Assembly: GCA_030148705.1 (NCBI GenBank)
Contig: JASBSY010000001.1
Span: 62,001-126,000 of the forward strand
Direction: 5' to 3'
Source: Pukyongia sp.
GTDB taxonomy: Bacteria > Bacteroidota > Bacteroidia > Flavobacteriales > Flavobacteriaceae
DNA: 64,000 nucleotides
Both the position numbers and the translations under genes were made by a program. Each line of letters opens with the position of its first letter. Position 1 is the stretch's first letter. Below, piece after piece: positions 44,401 through 50,735 of this stretch. Under the pieces are notes generated by a model. That model was not told the origin of the DNA and ran no database searches. It saw nothing but the letters and a program-made list of their open reading frames with translations.

Positions 44401-44523
44401 GCACAGGTTAAATTCGCTGAGATCAAGAAGAAAGAAGTAGCCAAACTCCTGAGTTTTGTCGAGAAAAATGAAATTGAGTCCCCGGCAATTAAAAGTAAAG
44501 AGGAGTTTTTAGACAAAGATTAA
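41431..44523 (+). CDS. large secreted Asp-box beta-propeller protein, copy 2
   Basis: The 1030-residue protein (signal peptide 1-21, ..VVLPAQ) has the same layout as the gene at 12045-15281, including the opening IGPALMSGRINDLETHP and many Asp boxes (SSDGGATF, STDGGSNW, TTDGGKTW, STDAGASW, SRDGGKTF, SDDMGDSW, TQDGGKTW). A propeller of the VPS10/sortilin type is inferred, followed by a beta domain and a helical tail (about 890-1030). The promoter and leader are short: the preceding terminator ends 18 bp before the start. Paralogous, not adjacent, to the first. No catalytic site is visible. Probably extracytoplasmic. Confidence 0.8.
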   Translation: MKKLIFLLMAALTIPVVLPAQEISLKGKELFGDMKARHIGPALMSGRINDLETHPTNPRILYAATAGGGVWKSSDGGATFVPIFDDYVQSIGVVKLDPKDPDQTIWVGTGETWTRNSVSIGDGLYKSTDGGSNWKEIPGFENSERIASIAINPENTDIVYVGVLGALWSDSEDRGVYKTTDGGKTWNKILYVNKSTGAADVIMDQSNPNILYASMWEFRRTAWGFNSGGENSALYKTTDGGKTWNKIHNGFPAGKLGRIAVEIAPSDTNIIYAVLETEDKTKNGLWKSTDAGASWEHLNSDFGLTVRPFYFSRITVDPRNPDIVVKGGLNGSISRDGGKTFKSLGNMHSDIHDVVFHINDSDVMYSGTDGGVYRSWNGGTTFEIVENLPLSQFYHISVDDAEPYNVYGGLQDNGSWYGPSSAPGGVNARDWNSVGYGDGFRVLKHPTKNIIYSEMQGAENVWRYDVDRNRTKTIQPLPKKGDAKLRFNWNAPMAVSHHVPDRFYMGSQFVHRSDDMGDSWTIISPDLTTNDPTKQDQSNSGGLSVDNSGAENHTTIFTIAESPLDENILWVGTDDGNVQLTQDGGKTWNNVTANLTGIPANTWVYHIEASVHNKGTAYAVFEGHTKGDFKPYALKTTDFGKTWKSIVSDDIQDNAFVRNIQEDYVNEDLLFLGTEMGLYVTIDGGKNWSHFTNNMPPVAVHFIDLQKQTNDLVMGTHGRGVIIIDDISPLRELDQEVLNKDVHFFETKPFVMVEDSGFSGNFGGETQFVGANKNTAARIVYYLKKRHTFGKMTMEVQDMEGNKVVSLDAGKSKGINVVYWPYTTNIPKMAEAKTLSFGGFTAPRVAAGTYKVVLKKGNDTYEQLIELKYDDKSLTTLAERKEQEEFTRNMFNMVEDLAYMVYELNEYQDKAQEVIDSKPKGKKLAQKTYDALEELKKELVVTTGDNYVASAEPQLRERMGNLYSGIASSYDRVSGAQKANYDLISEEWREAQVKFAEIKKKEVAKLLSFVEKNEIESPAIKSKEEFLDKD

Positions 44524-44543
44524 TTAGTATCGATAATATTCAT

Positions 44544-44571
44544 AAAAACCCTGCAGTTGCAGGGTTTTTTT
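44544..44571 (+). terminator. intrinsic terminator
   Basis: Arms AAAAACCCTGCA (44544-44555) and TGCAGGGTTTTT (44558-44569), 20 bp after the large propeller gene. Confidence 0.9.
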
Positions 44572-44652
44572 GTTGAAAACATCGTTTATAACTTGTGCTT
44601 CATATTGCTTATAAGCTAGAGTGATTTCCTACTTTTATTAAAACCTTGTATC

Positions 44653-45060
44653 ATGGAAACCAGAGAAACTCTGTTACTTCATCTAAGGCCCGAAATTCCT
44701 TCAGCAACCATTAACCCCTCAATGTCATCGGATGAAATATTTCAGAACCGAACCTTGCGGCCTGTTGTGAAACTGCAAAGTGAATTGCTTGTAGAAGTAT
44801 TTCAGAATTACATCCGCAAACACAAGAATGTGTTTTACGACCTAACAATCGAAAAACGCCTTGACTACATTGAGAACGCGATTCATAAGGATATGAAGTT
44901 TCGCAACTCGCTTAAAGGCATAATCATTGGTCAGTTCACCGTGACCGAATATCGGGATTACGCCACAAATTCGTCCGATCTTAACAAGCGAATGATGAAT
45001 CTGGTAAAGGAGCGTTTAAAAAGCAATATTCAACTCTTAGAGTATCAGTACGCGCATTAG
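44653..45060 (+). CDS. conserved protein of unknown function
   Basis: The 135-residue protein is helical and cytoplasmic, with no signal peptide or membrane helix. It has conserved-looking segments: LHLRPEIPSA, NRTLRPVVKLQSELLVEVFQNYI, KDMKFRNSLKGIIIGQFTVTEY and NKRMMNLVKERL. I recall it only as a frequent flavobacterial protein, sometimes labelled glyoxalase without support. Its 3' end overlaps that of the convergent DUF3307 gene by 24 bp. No role is proposed. Confidence 0.75.
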   Translation: METRETLLLHLRPEIPSATINPSMSSDEIFQNRTLRPVVKLQSELLVEVFQNYIRKHKNVFYDLTIEKRLDYIENAIHKDMKFRNSLKGIIIGQFTVTEYRDYATNSSDLNKRMMNLVKERLKSNIQLLEYQYAH

Positions 45061-45768
45061 GAATCCTATAATTATGGTGAGCGCAAAACTCATCAAGGTT
45101 CCTATAAGTACGTATTCGGTTTGCTTCCTGGCGCCGCTTTTGCTCTTATCGCTAAAGCGCAGTATGGATTTAGCCGCAATCAGGAAACCTATTGCCGAGA
45201 AATTATCGGTGAGGACAAAGGTAAGAACGAGTATCCGTTCAAAGATTCCTATATACCTCCCGGCCTTTTTTAAGCTATTAAGGCCGTCTTCCTTGCTGAT
45301 CTCCATTTGCCAGCGATGTGTGGCCTTTCCTATCACAAAACCAACCGGAAATATAACCAGCAGATAGCCAATGAGATAAACAAGTGAGATTGTAGATGTA
45401 AAAAAGGATTCCGCAAAGGGCAGAATTTCCTGAAAATTATCAGTAAGAAGTAGCCAAACTAAGACCAGAACAACTAGATGCATAGCCTGGTCTGCCAGAA
45501 AATACTTTAAAGCATCGCTGTTTTTATTTAGTTTCCACAAGTCTATAAAGAAATGCGTAATTGTAATGATCAGCGCAGGCCACCAGAGCGACCACTGCTG
45601 CAGGATAAAATAGGTAAGTAAGCCGGCCAGTATTGCATGGATGTAAAGGAATGGGGTTCTCGCCTTCTTTTCCTGTTTGATTTCGATCAATTTTTTAGAT
45701 TGTAACACAAAATCTGTTACTAGATGTGCCAGCAGTAATTGAAGTGCCAGGATCAACTCTGTATTCAT
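45037..45768 (-). CDS. DUF3307 membrane protein, partner of SatD
   Basis: The 243-residue protein has about six membrane helices and begins LILALQLLLAHLVTDFVLQ, the DUF3307 signature, followed by THFFIDLWKL with conserved His and Asp. It starts 4 bp inside the end of the SatD gene (overlap ATGA), so the two are translationally coupled. Pairing of DUF3307 with SatD recurs in bacteria. The His/Asp-rich helices could bind metal, but the activity is unknown. The 3' end runs 24 bp into the opposite gene. Confidence 0.85.
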   Translation of the reverse strand: MNTELILALQLLLAHLVTDFVLQSKKLIEIKQEKKARTPFLYIHAILAGLLTYFILQQWSLWWPALIITITHFFIDLWKLNKNSDALKYFLADQAMHLVVLVLVWLLLTDNFQEILPFAESFFTSTISLVYLIGYLLVIFPVGFVIGKATHRWQMEISKEDGLNSLKKAGRYIGIFERILVLTFVLTDNFSAIGFLIAAKSILRFSDKSKSGARKQTEYVLIGTLMSFALTIIIGFLMRVLIL

Positions 45769-46439
45769 GGAAAATACTTTTTAATTACCCGCTCATATCG
45801 ATTTAATAATATCTTTATCTCTTCCCAGCCCGATGCTTTCTTTCTGAGATTAATTGCTGCCTGGGAGCGGTTCAGTTTATCGGCAATAGCACGTTCCTTA
45901 TAATTGTTTAATAGAAAGTAGACCACTTCCGCCGATGAGATAGACCATCGACTTATAAGGCTGTCGAGCATTCTCATATGCACCAAAAACTCTTCATTCA
46001 CCTCGGAAACAGAGGTGGTTAGCCTTATAGTTTCATTTTTTGCTTTCATTTCATCCAGTATTCTTCCAGAAAGCTGAAAAGCCTCTCCGTTGCTAATATG
46101 TATTGTCTTAGTATCGTAATGCCCCTCGCCTATCCCAATAGATATCCGGATATCGGTGATGGGCGTTTTATTCCTGCCATTCCCCTCTTCGCTGTAGCTA
46201 TTCACCAGCGCTTTAATTCTCAAAGCAAGTACAAGCGCACTACTCAGGTTCTCTGTTATACCCTGAAAACTGTCACCTCTAAACATGGAGAAATTAAGAC
46301 TGTTGGCTGAACTATCATCCACTATGGTTTTAAACTCCAAGTTCAGTCGCTGAATAATCGCGTCCATATGCGGCTGAGAGTAACTGGAGGAGTCTACCAG
46401 ATCCCCGGTAAGAACGGCTATTATTCCGGTTTTAGTCAT
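45765..46439 (-). CDS. SatD family protein with C-terminal helix-turn-helix
   Basis: The 224-residue protein has an N-terminal domain typical of SatD (TKTGIIAVLTGDLVDSSSYSQ, SMFRGDSFQGITEN, ISIGIGEG), resembling a degenerate nucleotide-cyclase-like fold. An HTH-like C-terminal segment (about 170-205, NNYKERAIADKLNRSQAAINLRKKA) follows. In streptococci the name comes from an acid-tolerance locus. The presence of a DNA-binding end and a repeat array at its promoter suggests it regulates its own operon. A -7 box lies upstream on the minus strand. Role beyond this unknown. Confidence 0.8.
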   Translation of the reverse strand: MTKTGIIAVLTGDLVDSSSYSQPHMDAIIQRLNLEFKTIVDDSSANSLNFSMFRGDSFQGITENLSSALVLALRIKALVNSYSEEGNGRNKTPITDIRISIGIGEGHYDTKTIHISNGEAFQLSGRILDEMKAKNETIRLTTSVSEVNEEFLVHMRMLDSLISRWSISSAEVVYFLLNNYKERAIADKLNRSQAAINLRKKASGWEEIKILLNRYERVIKKYFP

Positions 46440-46468
46440 CCGTTATCAAACTTTTTCCTTAATTAAAT

Positions 46469-46550
46469 CAAATATAAGTTATTTTACTTATATAAACAAA
46501 TAATAAGCATAAACACTTATTTATATGTTACTTATGCAGATTTACTTATA
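46469..46550 (-). promoter_or_regulatory. SatD promoter with an array of ACTTAT/ATAAGT repeats
   Basis: On the minus strand the -7 box is TATATTTG (46476-46469), 29 bp before the SatD start. Overlapping and upstream of it are an inverted repeat TATAAGT/ACTTATA (46473-46492, 6-bp spacer), a second pair AATAAG/CTTATT (46502-46521, 8-bp spacer) and two further TTACTTAT units (near 46528-46535 and 46542-46549). The regular recurrence suggests cooperative binding by a regulator, probably SatD itself. Confidence 0.6.
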
Positions 46551-46557
46551 ACCCCAC

Positions 46558-47241
46558 TTAATGCTCAAGTAGAGAAACCCCATTGAGATCGGTTGTTAAT
46601 ACCTCACTCATATAGTCGAAAAATGGTCTGAGTAATAGATAATACCCCAGCAACTTATCGCGAAAATCCGGTGCCAGAACCTCTGCATCTGTAAACTCAT
46701 GAGTTACAAAATAGCTCTTCAGACGAATAAGATCGATGTTCGGATGATCTTTGCTGAAGCCTTTTGGTGCTGTTTTCACAGCATCCCGTTGTACAAAGCC
46801 GTTAAATGCCAATTTAAAGTCCTCGTGTTCAAGAATGTTACTAATAGGCCGTGCATCTGTCTCGAATTCTTTTCTAATTCTAAGGAGATCGGCGGTTTCC
46901 GGTTGAAAAAACCCCCCGGCCATTAGAGAATTCCCCGGTTCGATGCGCAGGTAATAACCCCCTCTTCTATGCGCCCCTGCCCTACTGAAACTAACACTTC
47001 GATGCACGTTATAAGGAGTCTTGTCTGGACTAAACCGAATATCGCGGTTAATTCGGAAGACCTTTACCTTTTCAATCTGGTCTTTTTCATTCAATCCCTG
47101 TTCCACCGAGGCATAGAACTGTTTTAAGGCCTTTTCATTTGCCTGATATTGTTTCTTATTCGCCTGCATCCAATCCTTGTCATTATTCAGTTTTAGCGCT
47201 TGCAGAAATGTAAAAACCGCCTTAGGGATTACCGCACTCAT
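46558..47241 (-). CDS. DUF2461 family protein
   Basis: A 227-residue cytoplasmic protein matching DUF2461 (TIGR02453): FLQALKLNNDKDWMQANKKQYQ, FRINRDIRFSPDKTPYN and YYLRIEPGNSLMAGGFFQPE are family motifs. I chose the start at 47241 (MSAVIPKAV); an ATG four codons upstream is equally possible. Its role is unknown in all organisms I know of. It is close to the SatD promoter region, which lies just beyond its 3' end, and it is divergent from the membrane protein at 47323. Confidence 0.85.
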   Translation of the reverse strand: MSAVIPKAVFTFLQALKLNNDKDWMQANKKQYQANEKALKQFYASVEQGLNEKDQIEKVKVFRINRDIRFSPDKTPYNVHRSVSFSRAGAHRRGGYYLRIEPGNSLMAGGFFQPETADLLRIRKEFETDARPISNILEHEDFKLAFNGFVQRDAVKTAPKGFSKDHPNIDLIRLKSYFVTHEFTDAEVLAPDFRDKLLGYYLLLRPFFDYMSEVLTTDLNGVSLLEH

Positions 47242-47322
47242 AATTTTTGGCATTAGAACATTAAATATACGCTTAAATTTTTTTCCGTACTTTTAATCTA
47301 ATCAACCTTAAAACCGTGTATT

Positions 47323-47751
47323 ATGACTACGACTAAACCCAACACAGGATTTTGGATAATCGCTGTACTGGCGCTTCTTTGGAATTTAATGGGACTATTC
47401 CAATACCTGGCTACCACCCTAATGGCAGACACCGTAAATGAAGCCTTACCCGAAGAGCAGGTTGCTCTTATGGATTCGTTACCTGCATGGTATACGTATC
47501 TGTTTGCCATAGCCGTAATTGCCGGAACATTGGCATCATTGTTAATGCTGCTTCGCAAGAAAGTGGCCGTGCCACTCTTCGGACTTTCATTAATCGCCGT
47601 TTTGGTACAAATGGGTTATTGGCTTTTTGCAACAGATGTGATGGAAGTAGTGGGAATGCAATCAGTGATCATGCCACTAATCGTGATTACCATCGCTATA
47701 TTCCTGTATTTCTATAATAAGGGTGCTGCGCAAAAAGGCTGGCTGAGATAA
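47323..47751 (+). CDS. four-helix membrane protein of unknown function
   Basis: The 142-residue protein has four hydrophobic helices (about 10-28, 56-76, 83-103, 109-130), the first opening GFWIIAVLALLWNLMG. It has been labelled a sugar transporter in some genomes, with no support visible here. A TACTTTTA (47289-47296) may be a -7 box. The terminator that ends it also ends the opposite corA transcript. Confidence 0.7.
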   Translation: MTTTKPNTGFWIIAVLALLWNLMGLFQYLATTLMADTVNEALPEEQVALMDSLPAWYTYLFAIAVIAGTLASLLMLLRKKVAVPLFGLSLIAVLVQMGYWLFATDVMEVVGMQSVIMPLIVITIAIFLYFYNKGAAQKGWLR

Positions 47752-47767
47752 AATATCGTTTAAGTAG

Positions 47768-47796
47768 AAAAAGCGGATGAAGATCCGCTTTTTTTA
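47768..47796. terminator. bidirectional terminator
   Basis: Arms AAAAAGCGGAT (47768-47778) and ATCCGCTTTTT (47783-47793), with A/T runs on both sides, between a plus-strand membrane gene and corA. The last bases touch the corA stop. Confidence 0.9.
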
Positions 47797-48900
47797 TAGC
47801 CATTTCTTTCTCTTAAAATACCATAGCATTCCTAAAAATACCAGTATCATCAATCCCCAGAGGTAATAATAGCCATATTTCATCTGTAATTCCGGGATGT
47901 TTTCGAAATTCATCCCGTAAATCCCCGCCATAAAGGTTAAAGGAATAAATATGGAAGCCATAATGGTTAATACCTTCATAACCTCGTTCATTTTGTTGCT
48001 GATCGTAGACATATACATATCCATAAGACCCCATACCATTTCCCGGTACAGATCCACATTTTCACTCACCTGAACTATATGATCGTAAAGATCCCTAATA
48101 TAAGTAGTAGTTTTATCGTCAATCAGACCGGTATCTATCTTTTCTAATCTGTTAATCACTTCACGCAGAGGCACTATGGCTTTTCGAATTTTTAGCACTT
48201 CTTTTTTTAGATCCTGTATGTCGTGGGTAATATCATTATTAATATCATCATTAAACAACTGATCTTCAAGTACTTCAATCTTGTCACTTAAAGTTTCCAT
48301 TACAGCAAAGTAGTTGTCGACCACTGCATCTAATAGCGCAAACATTAAATAATCGGCTCCTGAATTTCTTATACGCCCTTTGTCGTTTTCAATCCGTTCT
48401 CTAACTCCTCCGAACACATCCCCATCCGACTCCTGAAAAGTGAGCACATAATCCTTGCCCAGCACCATACTAACGTGTTCATTTATAAATTCTGCATTAT
48501 CATTATAATGCAGCATTTTGAATACTATAAACAGGTAATCAGTGTATTCATCAATCTTTGGGCGCTGAGTCGTAGTAACGATATCTTCCTGAATAAGTGG
48601 GTGTAATTTAAAGTAATCGCCTAATTCTTCGATCTGAGCTGTGTTGCTCAATCCATCGATATTTATCCAGGTTACGTGTTCGGTATCTTTAAATTTAAAG
48701 GCATCGGCTATTTTTTCAGAAGCTACCTGCGAATAGTGTCGATTAGAATAATCGATAATCTCGAGCTTTGTAACTAACTTCTGTTTCTTTCCCTGATATG
48801 TAACCTGTCCCGGGATTTGGTTTTGGGCCTTTCTGCCAGGGATCTTGAAAATTTTCTTTTTTCGATTTTTACGCTTTGGTGGAGCCATATAAAGATTCAT
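47794..48900 (-). CDS. corA: CorA magnesium/cobalt transporter
   Basis: The 368-residue protein has a long cytoplasmic N-terminal domain (basic start, then HVTWINIDGLSNTAQIEELGDYFKLHPLIQEDI) and a helical funnel (SDKIEVLEDQLFNDDINND). Two C-terminal membrane helices are joined by the YGMNFENIPE loop, the CorA signature GMN. It imports Mg2+ (and Co2+) across the inner membrane as a homopentamer. The very basic N-terminus (KRKNRKKKIFKIPGRK) is typical of flavobacterial members. Not in an operon. Confidence 0.95.
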   Translation of the reverse strand: MNLYMAPPKRKNRKKKIFKIPGRKAQNQIPGQVTYQGKKQKLVTKLEIIDYSNRHYSQVASEKIADAFKFKDTEHVTWINIDGLSNTAQIEELGDYFKLHPLIQEDIVTTTQRPKIDEYTDYLFIVFKMLHYNDNAEFINEHVSMVLGKDYVLTFQESDGDVFGGVRERIENDKGRIRNSGADYLMFALLDAVVDNYFAVMETLSDKIEVLEDQLFNDDINNDITHDIQDLKKEVLKIRKAIVPLREVINRLEKIDTGLIDDKTTTYIRDLYDHIVQVSENVDLYREMVWGLMDMYMSTISNKMNEVMKVLTIMASIFIPLTFMAGIYGMNFENIPELQMKYGYYYLWGLMILVFLGMLWYFKRKKWL

Positions 48901-49154
48901 TATAATTTTAAAGGTATGAAAAAGTATAGTTAGTGTCGCCTTTTATTCGGCTATCACATTTTATGTCAAGACGCGCACTGGTGGTATGTCTTTATTCTGG
49001 CTTCTCACAAGAACAGCAGATTGCAGTGAAGTTGTTGACTTCTCTGTGAAAAACATCTGAAATTAATTCCAATTGGCTTCGATATATTTTATAGATTTGG
49101 TAGAAATGCAGTAATAGTCAATAAAAACCCCGCAACCTCTGCCCCTTCACATAA

Positions 49155-50144
49155 ATGAAAAATTTTATAATTGCATTTTTAGTGTTCCTGGTTTGGTCTT
49201 TCTTCGGACTTTGGCTTTATACTGTACTACAACCGGATAATCCGGCCCTCACTGGGGATTCAGAAGTAGCTGCAAATAACACCTTGGAGACAGACAAAGA
49301 ACTTGAGTCCTTGGAAAATATGAAAGAAACACAAACCGACTCCATCCTGATTACAAAAGCGTATGAGGAGGAACCGGTTGCAACTTCCACACAAGGACTA
49401 AAGGCGCTAAGCGAAACCGGGGATATCATTTTTTATTTTCCTGAAGGATTCAAAATCGTGAAAAATTCTTCGCGGGTCGAGATTCCGGCCGGTTTAATCG
49501 ATTTTAAATACAAACTGAATACCTACTTCGTGGAGCACCCGAATACCGAATTGCATATTACGTCTCAATACAGTCCGGGAGAAAATATCGAAACGCCAAA
49601 CCTGGGAATTAAGCGCGGTCAGTACCTAAAACAAATCCTTGCAAAAGCAGGGATTCCCTCCCAACGCATTGTAATTAAGCCGCATATCACCCAGATTGAA
49701 TTTCAGCCCGACAACACTTATCGTCACAGCTTTTCTTTCAGCTTTAAGCCGTTGAACGATAAAAGGGTTAGCGCATTAAAATATCAAATGCCGGAGGATC
49801 GAGTGGTATATCCTAATTTTTCTTCCCAGGGAATTTGGGAGAACGAGGATTTACGACTTTTGGCCAAGGATATATCAGAAATTCTCATAGAAAACCCTAA
49901 TTTGCATATAACGGTTATCGGGCATACCGATAATATTGGCAATGCCATAGACAATTATCGGCAAGGTCTCGAATACGCCAGGCAGGTGCGGTGGTACCTC
50001 GTAAATAAAACAGGTATAGATCGAAACAGGATATCTGCCGATTCCAAAGGCGAATCTGAACTAATTGCCGGCAACGATACGGAGCGCGAACGAAATATTA
50101 ACCGCCGTATTGAAATTAATTTTTACCAGGACACCTATGAATAA
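49155..50144 (+). CDS. OmpA-domain protein with N-terminal membrane anchor
   Basis: The 329-residue protein has one N-terminal helix (about 3-25, NFIIAFLVFLVWSFFGLWLYTVL), an acidic linker, and two OmpA-like segments. The first is degenerate (about 90-200, FKYKLNTYFVEHPNTELHITSQYSP .. RIVIKPH). The second is complete (about 215-325, LHITVIGHTDNIGNAIDNYRQGLEYARQVRWYLV and NRRIEINF). The peptidoglycan-binding residues are in GHTDN and NRRIE. It is an inner-membrane protein reaching the cell wall, unlike the lipoprotein at 34537. It overlaps the next gene by 8 bp and starts an operon of three. Confidence 0.85.
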   Translation: MKNFIIAFLVFLVWSFFGLWLYTVLQPDNPALTGDSEVAANNTLETDKELESLENMKETQTDSILITKAYEEEPVATSTQGLKALSETGDIIFYFPEGFKIVKNSSRVEIPAGLIDFKYKLNTYFVEHPNTELHITSQYSPGENIETPNLGIKRGQYLKQILAKAGIPSQRIVIKPHITQIEFQPDNTYRHSFSFSFKPLNDKRVSALKYQMPEDRVVYPNFSSQGIWENEDLRLLAKDISEILIENPNLHITVIGHTDNIGNAIDNYRQGLEYARQVRWYLVNKTGIDRNRISADSKGESELIAGNDTERERNINRRIEINFYQDTYE

Positions 50145-50733
50145 CATATCCGATTTTATTGAACAGCTCCCGGATCTGGCCGGAATATTCTTTCTTATGT
50201 TCAGCACATTTCTTATCGGGTATTTCGCGGCTTCCTGGTTTCAGAAAATAAAATTCCGAAGAATAATTGAACGACTCAAAAAAGAGGTGAATACTCTGAA
50301 GGTAAAAGATACAAAAGATCGCGATTTCGATACACTATTTACCGAAATGAAACCCAGGATCATCGAAGTGGTGAAACAAACCCGCGACGAACTCGATGAA
50401 CAGGAAGAAAATGAATTGTTGACTTCTTCCCAGGAATCTATTGCAGAAAAAGCTAGGACAACGTTTGTTTCATACACAGTGGATAAACCTGAATTGGATT
50501 TCGACAGCTTCGGCTATGCCGATCACGACAACAAAGACGACCTAACGAAGATCATGGGGATCGGGCCATATATTGAACAGAAACTCAACGAGATAGGGAT
50601 TTGTAATTACGACCAGATAAGCAAACTCAAAGAATCCGATATCCGGGTAATTACAGAACTCATCGACTTCTTTCCGGGAAGAATTGAACGGGATAACTGG
50701 GTTGGCCAGGCGAAAGCACTCAAAGTCTATTAA
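50137..50733 (+). CDS. membrane-anchored helix-hairpin-helix (H3TH) protein
   Basis: Start set at 50137 (MNNISDFIEQLPDLAGI), 198 residues; the frame is open further upstream but that lies within the OmpA gene. One helix (about 13-31, LAGIFFLMFSTFLIGYFAA) is followed by a coiled-coil-like stretch (RIIERLKKEVNTLKVKDTKD) and a C-terminal helix-hairpin-helix domain (from about 135, LTKIMGIGPYIEQKLNEIGICNYDQISKL). It resembles the domain called predicted 5' DNA nuclease/H3TH. A DNA-binding membrane protein or a structural helical repeat is possible; it lacks nuclease motifs. Overlaps the OmpA gene by 8 bp and precedes the symporter by 2 bp. Confidence 0.8.
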   Translation: MNNISDFIEQLPDLAGIFFLMFSTFLIGYFAASWFQKIKFRRIIERLKKEVNTLKVKDTKDRDFDTLFTEMKPRIIEVVKQTRDELDEQEENELLTSSQESIAEKARTTFVSYTVDKPELDFDSFGYADHDNKDDLTKIMGIGPYIEQKLNEIGICNYDQISKLKESDIRVITELIDFFPGRIERDNWVGQAKALKVY

Positions 50734-50735
50734 AT

